A DNA stretch of 64,000 nucleotides from Tritrichomonas musculus (Eukaryota; Parabasalia; Tritrichomonadida; Tritrichomonadidae): contig JAPFFF010000004.1 in the NCBI GenBank assembly GCA_039105265.1, positions 5,270,001 to 5,334,000 on the forward strand, in the 5' to 3' direction. Both the position numbers and the translations under genes were made by a program. This document shows, in pieces, positions 9,249-18,261 of the stretch. A model generated the notes under the pieces. The model worked only from the letters and a program-made list of their open reading frames with translations. It had not been told where the DNA came from and searched no databases. How positions within the stretch are numbered: the first letter of the stretch is position 1; each line of letters begins with the position of its first letter.

Positions 9249-10367
9249 CTATAAATTTTTAAAAGCATTTAAAACTAATTTATAATTAATATCTATTCCA
9301 TCTAAAATAATTTTAACAAATGGATAATAATAATCATAACGGCATAAATAAAACCAAGATGATTTGATATGATCAATCAAAATGAAAGAAAAGTTGTAAT
9401 ATTTCAAACTTTTGATTGTTATTTCATAGAAAGAATCTCTATCATTAGATAAAAGATTCAATGAAATATAATTAGCAATATCACAATGATGACATTTAAT
9501 TGCTTCTACGAAACAGTCTTGATAAGAATCATATATTGGCTGAATATTATATTCTTCAAGTGTATGAATTAATTCTGGGTTCATTGAATGAATTGTGTAA
9601 AACCATAAAGAAGGTGTCAATTCAAATATAATTGCATCTAAGCTAACTTTATTAAATCTTAAATATTTAAATATTTGAATGGATCCGTAAAATGCTGCAT
9701 ATTCAATTAATGTTGGATTATTTTCAATTAAAAATTTATTTGTTTCAAAAATTGATGGCCGAATGACATTTAAAAGTGACGCATTGGTTCGATTCACATA
9801 AATAATAAAATCTTCGACTAAATCTTCACGAATTAATTTGCTTATATAATGATGATTTTCACCAATTTTTCTATTCTCTTCAAAATTTTCGAATTCAATT
9901 CCTTTTGAAATTTCTTTGATCTCGTTTTCACCTAAAAACGGTTTTATTTCAGGGTAAAAATATTGAGCATAATTGGCCTTTTTATATTTTTCTTCGGTTA
10001 AAATAACTGAAGCTATAAAATTATCTATCGTTAATATTTGATTTTCAATAAGAATTAAAAGAATTCGTTTGTTTGATTTGAAAATTTCAAAAATCTCATA
10101 ATTTGAATAGTTTGTTTGAATTTTTTCTTTGAAAAATTGCAAAATTTGCTCGATTTTGATGAAAAATGAGGGAGTTCGATGATGATGATTCGACATTTTG
10201 ACAATCATATGAAGAATTGATTTAAGAATATGGCAATCTATAGAATTTTGGCAATCTGGAAATATTTGTATCATATCTTCAATTTTTTCTTCATCAGGAT
10301 CATCAAAGCCAGAAAGAAGATTATTATGAATCTCTTTCATCTTGTCAAAATAAGCTTGAATTTCCAT
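9249..10367 (-). CDS. DUF3447/ankyrin protein, N-terminal part
   Basis: A 372-residue frame from an ATG at 10367. The sequence follows the trichomonad DUF3447 plan: a helical N-terminus (IQAYFDKMKEIHNNLLSGFD), a DCHILKSILHMIVKMSNH segment, a middle region, then the signature LIEYAAFYGSIQIFKYLRFN and further degenerate ankyrin units. The last unit ends FVKIILDGIDIN; the remaining codons to the TAA at 9249 read into spacer. Five more ankyrin repeats on the same strand lie downstream as separate islands, so the original or mature protein probably had at least five more repeats. As it stands the frame encodes a shortened protein. Probable role: protein-protein scaffold. Confidence 0.75.
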   Translation of the reverse strand: MEIQAYFDKMKEIHNNLLSGFDDPDEEKIEDMIQIFPDCQNSIDCHILKSILHMIVKMSNHHHRTPSFFIKIEQILQFFKEKIQTNYSNYEIFEIFKSNKRILLILIENQILTIDNFIASVILTEEKYKKANYAQYFYPEIKPFLGENEIKEISKGIEFENFEENRKIGENHHYISKLIREDLVEDFIIYVNRTNASLLNVIRPSIFETNKFLIENNPTLIEYAAFYGSIQIFKYLRFNKVSLDAIIFELTPSLWFYTIHSMNPELIHTLEEYNIQPIYDSYQDCFVEAIKCHHCDIANYISLNLLSNDRDSFYEITIKSLKYYNFSFILIDHIKSSWFYLCRYDYYYPFVKIILDGIDINYKLVLNAFKNL

Positions 10368-10439
10368 AGTTATCTATGAATAGAAAATTTAAAATTTTTA
10401 TGTTTTGTCAAAATTTAGCGTTATAACGTATTTTTCATC

Positions 10440-10634
10440 TTAAAAATTTTTCATAAAATCTAGATTATATGTGAATAAAGAAATTCTTTTATTTAAGATT
10501 GCAATGGCATTTGAAGCATTTCTTTGTTTCTTTGGTGCAATGAGTGCATCGATGGACTGTATGACCTTGTTTTTGTAATTTTCCACCACATAAAGCATAG
10601 GCTGTAGTTTTGTTACCCTGTCAATTAAAATCAA
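10440..10634 (-). CDS. Short coding-like frame, unknown
   Basis: About 60 codons (DRVTKLQPMLYVVENYKNKV ... SIDALIAPKKQRNASNAIAI) with better-than-background composition, but its only start is a TTG and an in-frame TGA lies just upstream. I do not recognise a family. It may be the 3' remnant of a lost gene. Confidence 0.25.
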   Translation of the reverse strand: MILIDRVTKLQPMLYVVENYKNKVIQSIDALIAPKKQRNASNAIAILNKRISLFTYNLDFMKNF

Positions 10635-10639
10635 TCAAT

Positions 10640-10813
10640 TGTCGAGAAAACATTTTTTAGAATATCTTTAAAATTCATAATTATATATAAATTCTATATA
10701 CAAAATTGATGATATGCCCTTCCGACGTAATTGTATCTTTATATAATTCAATGAAAAGACTTATTAAAATGCAATAATTGCAGAAACAAAACGTAATAAC
10801 ACAAATTTTATAA

Positions 10814-10852
<39 letters not shown>

Positions 10853-11225
10853 TTTTAATTTTCTCAAAACAAAAAAAAATTGAGAGAAAAAATTATTTTC
10901 TTTCTATTTTTGAATACCCTTACAAAAAGTCTGTTTTGGGTAATCAGTACCTATTTTGTTTAAAAAGAGCATAGTTTTTAATACCTCTGAAAGGCAAATT
11001 TATGTACGTTTTTTTTTTTTTTTTTTATCTATAAATTAACTTTTTGAATATTATAAATAAACTTCTTTTGGAATTTTTTTAAAAATTATCTCGCATTGAA
11101 TGATATAAATAAACTAATATTAATGTTTATATATATAAAATAATATTTATAATATCTTTAAATTTAAAATTATACTAAATAATTTCATATTTAACAAGAT
11201 ATTTAAGTTTTAAACATTGAATTCA
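10640..11225. other. Intergenic spacer with long poly-A and poly-T runs
   Basis: Contains an A run of about 30 (10820-10849) and a T run near 11011-11026. No gene seen. Confidence 0.6.
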
Positions 11226-11480
11226 ATGTTTTCTAGAATTGTTGTCTATATCAGAGTCCCTTTGTATCAATTTGAAATCAGCTGTTACATTTTATTGTTA
11301 CTTGCGGTTTTAATAATACACATATCCTTTAGAAATAGCAATTTTTTTTTCACTTTTTCAAATGATAAAATCGAATCCGATTTTCCAGTTGACCTGGTAT
11401 ACATATGGGTAGATGGAAGAGACCAAAAATGGATATCTGAATTTACAAAAGCGATTCATTCTTTAAATGTTCATCTTTAA
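11226..11480 (+). pseudogene. Stealth-family phosphotransferase, N-terminal fragment
   Basis: From the ATG at 11226: a hydrophobic signal-anchor (CYILLLLAVLIIHISF), a short luminal stem, and then FPVDLVYIWVDGRDQKWISE. That last segment is the CR1 motif of Stealth proteins (D.VY.WVDG.D..W), sugar-phosphate transferases related to GlcNAc-1-phosphotransferase. The fragment ends a few codons later, where the sequence switches to an unrelated BspA repeat. CR2 to CR4 and hence the catalytic core are missing. Type II membrane topology in the secretory pathway would be expected for the full protein. Confidence 0.65.
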
Positions 11481-11481
11481 T

Positions 11482-11644
11482 AAAAGATTCACTTCCATCT
11501 TCAATAACAATGATTGGAAAAGGTGCCTTTAGTGGATGTTTGTCATTGAGAGAAATCGAAATTCCTTCATCCGTTATATCAATTGGAGATCACGCTTTTG
11601 ATGGCTGTTCAAAACTAGTGAAAATTAAGATTCCTTCTTCAAGT
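11482..11644 (+). pseudogene. BspA leucine-rich repeat fragment
   Basis: About 54 codons, starting right at the end of the Stealth fragment: LPSSITMIGKGAFSGCLSLR, EIEIPSSVISIGDHAFDGCS, KLVKIKIPSS. These are two canonical BspA repeats of a type more regular than those in the gene at 476-2821. The sequence changes abruptly to GC-rich DNA at about 11640. Confidence 0.75.
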
Positions 11645-11754
11645 CTCCCAGTCCGAAGGAGCCGAACCTGATGTTGTGCTCTGCCTCCTGGGTGATGATC
11701 GTGGCAAGCTTCTGGTCGCTGCTACAGCCGGCCGTTGAGCTGGCGGAAGTGGCG
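11641..11754. other. GC-rich bacterial-looking fragment
   Basis: Composition jumps at the left edge. The minus strand is open (DQKLATIITQEAEHNIRFGS), as is part of the plus strand. I cannot name a family. It directly abuts the ZIP fragment. Confidence 0.4.
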
Positions 11755-12035
11755 GTCTCGCTCCAGCTCAATTGGAGGGGTGTTCCCTGCGGAAAAGCTT
11801 CTTCCTCGGGCACTGTCGAGCTTGTTGCATGTGTGCTTGGAGAGAGGCTGATCGTCTATGATGAGGCCATTCTGCAGTTTGCGCTCTCATTCACCGCAGG
11901 GGCCATGATTCTGGTGGCCGTGCACGAGCTGATACCCGAATGCCAGCTGGACCAGGAGCAGCAGACATATTTTCCGACGATGGGCATCATTGCAGGGTTC
12001 GTGGAAATGATGCTGCTGGATGTCATTCTGGTTTC
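11755..12035 (+). pseudogene. ZIP metal transporter fragment, copy 2
   Basis: An open stretch encodes the C-terminal part of a bacterial ZIP/ZupT-like zinc transporter: AVSLQLNWRGVPCGKASSSG, LVACVLGERLIVYDEAILQF, ALSFTAGAMILVAVHELIPE, then TMGIIAGFVEMMLLDVIL. The E-H/E-LIPE motif and the G...GF..MM.LD. membrane helix are characteristic. The N-terminal half, with the HN...E metal site, is absent. The stretch up to about 11900 is homologous to 6036-6178 but diverged, so two separate bacterial relatives or an old duplication contributed. Confidence 0.65.
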
Positions 12036-12460
12036 ATCAATTCACAGAAAAACCTTTACGGTCGGAACAGAAAAGTTCTCCACATCCTGTGGAGAATCCA
12101 GTGCAGATGTGTCAGGCTTTAGGAGCTCCGTACAGCACCAAAAACAGGGCGAGGCGTTTTAGATGCGGTACTCTTTGACAAGGAGTGGGAAAGCTTAAAT
12201 TAAATTGGAGTTACCAGCCGAAGAAGCTGTTGAAGGGGGATGGAATAATATCCTCCATTCCCGCTGCTGTCTGCCTCTTCAATACGGATTTTCGCAAGGT
12301 CGGTGCCTTCCATTTCATGCGTGTCGGTCAGCTCGACATTAATATTCAGCGTTTCCCAGGTGGACATGCGCTACATCACCAAGAGCCTGTCGTCCAGCTC
12401 TGCCTCTACATCTACCTGCTTCAGATCGATCTTTTGCTCGAAGGAAAACAAAATAGACAG
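12036..12460. other. GC-rich bacterial-looking fragments, family unknown
   Basis: The raised GC content continues to about 12460. The minus strand 12200-12440 reads EQKIDLKQVDVEAELDDRLL, a stop, RMSTWETLNINVELTDTHEM, EGTDLAKIRIEEADSSG, which looks like ordinary bacterial protein sequence with a stop in it. The family is not recognised. Confidence 0.4.
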
Positions 12461-12659
12461 TTTTATTTCATATTTTTTGTTATGAATGCTTCATCATTTT
12501 TCAAGAATATCAATGATTTAAAGGTGCTAAATTTCATTTCTTTTATATACAACTTCACAGAAAACTGTATCGTCATCTTTATTATTTGGAAGTCGACATT
12601 GATATTGTTTGGGCGATTTTCATCTACAAACAAAAATTGCAGAAAAGTGACGAAGGAGA

Positions 12660-13020
12660 AATTATGATTTTGTACAAAAAGTTCACTGATAAACAGAATA
12701 TCAAGACAATAAACAACTATGATTCGATGCAGTTACATAGTAATGGAGTCACTGTTAATAAAAGATTGTCTGTCAAATATCTTAAGAAATCTGCCGATTT
12801 GGTAACCACAAATCGATTCACTCATACGAAAAAATGCTCTTCAATTTGAATGTAAACAAAATCGATGAAGAAATTGCAGCTGATTACTTTAGAAAATCAG
12901 TAAATGAATTTGATGAACATGCAAATGAATTCATATGTTCACATGTGCCAACATGCAGATGTGATTCTTTTTGGTATGAATGATGTTGTCTGTTGTTTGA
13001 AACTTTTGAAAGATCAAAGA
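12660..13020 (+). pseudogene. Sel1-repeat relic
   Basis: Two frames carry Sel1 wording: SNGVTVNKRLSVKYLKKSAD and, after a shift, NKIDEEIAADYFRKSVNEFD EHANEF. This matches the G.GV..N...A..Y.KKSAD core of the Sel1 repeats elsewhere in the window. It closes the mosaic that begins at 11226. Confidence 0.5.
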
Positions 13021-13325
13021 TGTGTGATTACTTTTTACAACTAAAGAATGATGCTGTATATTATGAAAGAAATAAAATAAGATAAAAAAAATCGTATCAC
13101 ATTTGATGTAAGGATCTGTTGACTTTTATTTTATTGAAGTAATGTTTATTTATAGAATAATGTTTTTCAAATGTGCTTGAGTTGAGGTTAATAAGAAATT
13201 TTAATTGGAAAAAATATGATTTTGATATAAATAAGCATTTGTTCTATTTATTTTCAATTATCTAGGTATCACTTTTAGAGTTTTGTAAAATACTCAAAAA
13301 GGTATAAAACAGATAATTAAACATA

Positions 13326-13375
13326 AAATGAAGTAGCTTTTTGGAAGCTACGCCTTTCAAAAAGCTACTTCATTT
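13326..13375. repeat. 50-bp perfect hairpin
   Basis: Arms 13326-13343 and 13358-13375 are perfectly complementary over 18 bp (AAATGAAGTAGCTTTTTG) around a 14-nt loop. The loop holds a second AGCTAC copy, so an alternative inner hairpin is possible. It lies in intergenic DNA. Confidence 0.75.
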
Positions 13376-13458
13376 ATTTTTTAAATAATTTTTATTCTGA
13401 ATCAAAATTTAATTGAATCAATAAAATTCAATTATCACATATTTTCTCTGAAAAAAAT

Positions 13459-13553
13459 TCAATACAATTGTATATTATTATCAATTTTTGAATTTGTAAA
13501 TCTCTGAATTGCTTTCACTTTTTGGTTTTTTCTCCCTCAAAAAGTGACCATTC
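13459..13553 (+). repeat. Dispersed short repeat, copy 1
   Basis: About 95 bp nearly identical to 14369-14464 in the same orientation, including the internal CAATACAATTGTATATTATT and the right end CTCCCTCAAAAAGTGACC. Its left arm is degenerate compared with copy 2. Confidence 0.7.
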
Positions 13554-14348
13554 AAGAGATTTTTTAATTCATAAAATTGAAAGGTCATAAAATTTTTAAA
13601 AAAGAAAGTTTTTAAAGAATAAATGAAATAATATAAAACATATGCTTGTGAATATGCTATTAATACTTTTAAAAAAGTAAAATATCTTTTATATGTCCCG
13701 ATCTGATGAACTTTTTTGAAATAATAATATTTCGATAATTTTGCACAAATAAGAAACTTTATGAATATTGTCTTAATATATAACTTTATCATATTGCAAA
13801 TCATAAAAAATAACATTTATTTAAACTTAAAAAGCATTTAACATTTCAAAAAATACAAATTTTTATTTTTTGTCATCCAAATTTGATTAGAAATAATAAT
13901 GAATATTCACCTCTACCTCTTATTTTGATATATGATATTTTTGATATGGCATACAATCAAATTATAATATTTTTATTTCTTCAATCAATCTATTGAATAA
14001 AAAAAATTTAAATTAAGCTGCTTTTTTGAATGAAAAAATGAAGCGAATATTTGAAAATTGGTTATTTTATCAATTTAAAGTCATTGATATTTATTGCTAT
14101 TCAGCACTTAGAAACAGAATGAATAATACTACTTATATAACAAAAATAGCTTGCTTAAATAACATATATGAAAAAAAGTATTCAAATGATGTATCAAATT
14201 TCTTTTTAATATGCTGAGCTAAAAATATATCTAAATATTTTTTAATTATACGTTTTTAGAATAATTAATTATTTTATACATGTTATATGTTTTTCTTTTT
14301 ATTTTTAATCTTATGATATATCTATATATTAAACATTTTTTTTGATAT

Positions 14349-14464
14349 CACTTTTTGATGGAGAAAAACTCAATACAATTGTATATTATTATCAATTTTT
14401 GAATTTGTAAATCTCTGAATTGCTTTCACTTTTTGAGTTTTTCTCCCTCAAAAAGTGACCATTC
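14349..14464 (+). repeat. Dispersed short inverted-repeat element, copy 2
   Basis: Its ends are inverted repeats of about 26 bp with a single mismatch: the left arm starts TCACTTTTTGATGGAG at 14349, and the right arm is the complement ending in CTCAAAAAGTGA near 14458. A shorter hairpin, CACTTTTTGAG/CTCAAAAAGTG, sits within the right end. Homology with copy 1 extends a few bases further, to CCATTC. I see no clear target duplication. A MITE-like or folded repeat is likely. Confidence 0.6.
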
Positions 14465-15199
14465 GATTATTAAGAGGTAGACAAATGAAAATTTAGCCTG
14501 AATTATTCTCCAATATTTTAATCACATATTCTTTGACTGGTAAAGAATAAATATTAATCATTTAATCAAGGGTTCACCCACCAGTTTTAGTAGAATAATC
14601 ATTCAAAAATTGAATGTAAAACCGTTAAATAAACATTTTGCGACTTTTAAACTCATTTCATTGTTTTCTATGCATAAATATATAGCGATGTTACTACAGA
14701 GAGATATCAAAAAAATAAATGTAAAAAGAGGAAAAAAACATATCTTTTAATAAGAATAATGATATCAGCTAGTATCAAAAGGGACCATATCGTCTCATTA
14801 TAATTTTAAGACAATACATATATTGTTATATTAATACATATCAATAAAACTACCAAGAAAAAAACAGAAGAGTAAAAAAACGATAAATATATTCCACGTA
14901 CGTTTATTATTTCAGAACTTTTTCAGAAGTCATTTTCTTTCTATTTTTTTATTATAAAGTCTAGAAAATTAGATATTTTGTTTAAAAAAAGTATCTGTGC
15001 TTGATTTCAGGTGCACCTAAATCAAAATTTCTATAAACTTTTGGAAGGTGTTTCTTGAATTACATGATATCTTTTTTAATCACTCGAATCTAAGAAATCC
15101 GCGATATTAAAAGCAAGAAAAAGCATTTTTCATCAACTAGTATATATCATAGATATAATTTTTCTTTTATTTGTTGAATTATTTTTATAAATTAAAGTT
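14465..15199. other. AT-rich intergenic spacer
   Basis: No gene or repeat that I can support. Confidence 0.5.
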
Positions 15200-15487
15200 T
15201 TAATCTTGGAAATAAAAATACAATGATGAAATATTTTGGTATAAAGATTCAAAGTGATTCAGTTCTTGGTATCGTGAAAGAACGATGTCTCTGTCGACTT
15301 CTTTAGCAAGTTTGAACTTTTTATTCTCAATCATTTCAAGGATTTCTGAAAAGCTCGGACGATCTTTCGGTTCAAACGCGGTGCACTTATTGATCAGTTC
15401 AATTCCTTCTGCTGTGAGCGACGATGAATGACGTGTGAATTTGATTGGCTTCATGTTCATCTTGTCGGTCAAATTTTGCTCATCCAT
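15200..15487 (-). pseudogene. Protein kinase C-terminal tail fragment
   Basis: About 95 codons whose centre is kinase subdomain XI: ELINKCTAFEPKDRPSFSEI, followed by LEMIENKKFKLAKEVDRD. The rest of the kinase is absent; the fragment starts inside the end of the aldo/keto reductase frame (19-bp overlap), and stops lie just upstream in its own frame. It looks like an end joined to foreign sequence. Confidence 0.6.
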
Positions 15488-16604
15488 TTCACTGCTTCTT
15501 CAACTCTTTCAGTGATATCAGTTCCATCATCCATCACAACTTCTTGTTTTGGAATTCCTTTAAAAATATCAATATGCCCACATTCAAGCATTGTATTTCT
15601 CAAATAAGTGTTATCAGCTGTGAAATCAGGTCTTGGTTGAATTTGTATTGAATTGTATGAATTAAGGATTGCTGAAACAGGAACACCATGATATTTATAT
15701 TTTTCATATTTTGAAAAATCGCTTGTTTTATATGGACCTGTTCTTTTATAGATAGAAATAACTTTTTCAAGAATTTCTTTGTCTTCTTTTGTCAATGTTT
15801 TTTGGCTTTTGAGTATAGTTATGTTTTCCCTCATTTGCTCAATTGTTGACATTCCTGATAAAACCGTTATGACGCCTTCAAAATCAAATGTGAAACGAAG
15901 TGACCATGATGCTATTGTATCATTAGGATATCTTGCTTTTAAAAGCGCTTCTGCTTCAGGTGGTGCTTTGGCAAGAAAACCACCTTTAACTGCTTCCATT
16001 ATTATAACATTTTCCCATGCTTTCTAACTGTTTCATAGCATTTTCGTGCTTGGATGAAATCATCTTCCATGTCATAATAATTTAATGCAATTTGGACAAA
16101 TTCTGTTTCATCATGCTCAGTTAAAACACGATCAAGTAATTTGGCTGAACTGTGAAATGAAAAACCAAGATGCTTAATTTTGCCTTGTTCTTTCCATTTT
16201 TTTGCATGATCAAAAATATGTGATGAGCTAATGATTCCTTCTTTACCATCAATTCCATCATATAAATATGTCTGAACATTGTGTATCAAATAATAATCAA
16301 TGTAATCAACGCCAAGCATTTTAAGTTGTTGTTCAAATATTGGTTCAATTTCATCTTCTGACTTAATACTGAATATTGGAAATTTGGTTGCAATTAAAAA
16401 TCGTTCTCTGGGATAACGTTCAACAACTGATTTTCTGGTTGCTTCTTGGCTTTTTCCATTGTGGTAAACATGACTTGAATCAAAGTAATTAAAACCTGCT
16501 GCCATGAATTCATCAACCATTTGGTTTATGGTTTCATAGTCAAAATCAGTCATACATCCATTTTTTACTGGCAGCCTCATCATACCTAAACCAAGAGGAA
16601 TCAT
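15469..16604 (-). pseudogene. Aldo/keto reductase with one frameshift
   Basis: The first frame (16604-16002) encodes a bacterial-type aldo/keto reductase: LGLGMMRLPVKNG, AGFNYFDSSHVYHNGKSQEA (catalytic Asp/Tyr region), FLIATKFPIF (Lys), VDYIDYYLIHNVQ (His), and WKEQGKIKHLGFSFHSS. After RKHGK the frame is lost by one missing A in a short A run and resumes as NVIIMEAVKGGFLAKAPPEA ... ASWSLRFTF. The typical Fe-S tail is replaced from about GVPVSAILNSYN by a segment I do not recognise. A single homopolymer change could be a sequencing error, but the 3' joint to a kinase tail argues for decay. The gene type suggests bacterial ancestry. Confidence 0.7.
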
Positions 16605-17417
16605 TTGAAATAGAGGAAAATATTTTTCAATTGTATTTCAATTTTTACGATTTATTACCGAAAAAAATTGCTATTGAATTTTATCTGAGAATGCATATAC
16701 AATTAAGTTATTTAGAAAAAAAAAATATAAAAATTCAAACTTTTTTTATTGATTGAAATATAACTATTAAAGTTTGAATTCAATTTCAAAAAGTTGTGTA
16801 ACGTTTTTTACTATACAGCTTTTTGTACTATGTTATAATCAAAATAAACATATCATTATTGTATCTACTTGATGAAATCCACCATTTTCAGAAAGTCCGA
16901 GGATATCAGCTTAAAAATAAATTGATTTATTCCAGATGGTGTATATATTGAAGTATCATATTTTCTTTTAAAATAAAACCCAACTAAAAATAGTAAGTTA
17001 ATTAAATATATATCAATTTATTAAAGTATATTACATAATAATGTTAAAAAAATTCAATTTTTAAAAAACATATATTCTGCAATAATAAAAAACATATATA
17101 TATTCAACTTGTTAAAAAAATTCTTTTTTATTGCATATAAAGAATGCATAATCAATAATAATCATAATGACATAGGTAAAATATTTCAAGATAATTTATA
17201 TATTGAGATATTGAAAAAAATTACCTTAAATATAAACTGGAGCTTATATGTTTAATATATTTAGAGATTTTTATATGCATTATGCATTCAAAAAAACTGG
17301 AATTTATTTTCTTTACCAATATATTCAAAAAATACGATTTAATTAACCTCAAAAAGTCAAAATATCCAACGTAAAAAACCGTTGATCAAATCTCACACTC
17401 TATTATTTATATTTTAA
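16605..17417. other. AT-rich intergenic spacer
   Basis: No gene. A 12-bp perfect inverted repeat (AATTCAAACTTT at 16732-16743 and its complement at 16769-16780) is the only structure noted. Confidence 0.5.
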
Positions 17418-17655
17418 GGTACAATTCTCAAACGTTTAGTAACTGCAAAACTTTTTGACACTTTAAGAAAAAGAAAAGACATGTTATATAAAAAATATTT
17501 TTTAAAAAATTATACATTTGAAAAATTTAATATAAAAAATAAAGCTCAGAATTTTAAATCTGACACTCATTCAAAAATAAACTTTTTCTGAGAGGTGCAC
17601 TTTCACAAAATTTTAACGTTCTCTTTCTCAATATTTAACGTATTAGAATTGTACC
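17418..17655. mobile_element. TTAA-flanked MITE (piggyBac-type inference)
   Basis: A 238-bp element begins GGTACAATTCTCAAACG and ends with the complement (left GGTACAATTCT perfect over 11 bp, similar over about 18). Both ends are flanked by TTAA (17414-17417 and 17656-17659), the target duplicated by piggyBac transposases. It has no coding capacity. Because TTAA is itself palindromic it could be part of the inverted repeat, so the superfamily call is tentative. Confidence 0.55.
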
Positions 17656-17774
17656 TTAATTATTTTATAACTAATACAAAAATGCTAAAAACATTTAGCC
17701 CTAAAGTTAGACGATTAATCTGTCTAAGTTTTTTAAAAAATAAGAAAACTAATATGTAAAAGGGAGATTAAAAA

Positions 17775-18020
17775 TTTTATGTAGTTTTGCATGCTAGAAA
17801 TGAAGAATGTAAAGCAGATATTATAAAGGATTTACCAAATTCAACAGTTGTTATTTGGAATTTAAGTGATAAACAAGGAGTTTTTTCAGTTGCAAAACAG
17901 GTTAGTGAATTAGGCACATTTGATGTCATTGCTCATAATGCAGGTGTTTATGATAATAATCAAAAAATATCAGTGTTAAAAATGCGTTGCTTTTTGGAGA
18001 AACAAAGATCCCAAAATTGA
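17775..18020 (+). pseudogene. Short-chain dehydrogenase fragment
   Basis: The frame reads VVLHARNEECKADIIKDLPN, STVVIWNLSDKQGVFSVAKQ, VSELGTFDVIAHNAGVYDNN, which is the Rossmann beta-2 to beta-4 region of an SDR with the NAG motif. The nucleotide-binding GxxxGxG turn upstream and the catalytic YxxxK downstream are absent; there is no ATG. It is a bacterial-style SDR piece standing alone. Confidence 0.65.
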
Positions 18021-18261
18021 ATGAAAAAATCGTAAACTTCTCAATTTTATATTTTAATTAAGCAAATATCTCAATATATATGAGTTTATTATTAAATATA
18101 ATAAGTTTAAAAAGTTTATGAACTAAATATTTATAAATATATTTCAATATAATAACAAAATATTTAAAATTACAAAATTTTCTTAGTTTATAAAGTCTTT
18201 CTTTATATTCCTTTATTTGACTGTAATGCTTTTTGTGAAACATTAAAATTATTTTGACTTT

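Noticed and set aside
10820-10849. Poly-A tail of a retroposed copy
   Set aside because: No coding or SINE-like body precedes it and no target duplication was found; similar tracts occur all over the intergenic DNA.
13481-14217. Short frames of 63-111 codons
   Set aside because: Low-complexity Phe/Lys/Tyr-rich translations of AT-rich DNA, partly within the short inverted repeats.
18058-18243. 61-codon minus frame downstream of the kinase-Sel1 gene
   Set aside because: Composition matches intergenic DNA; no domain.
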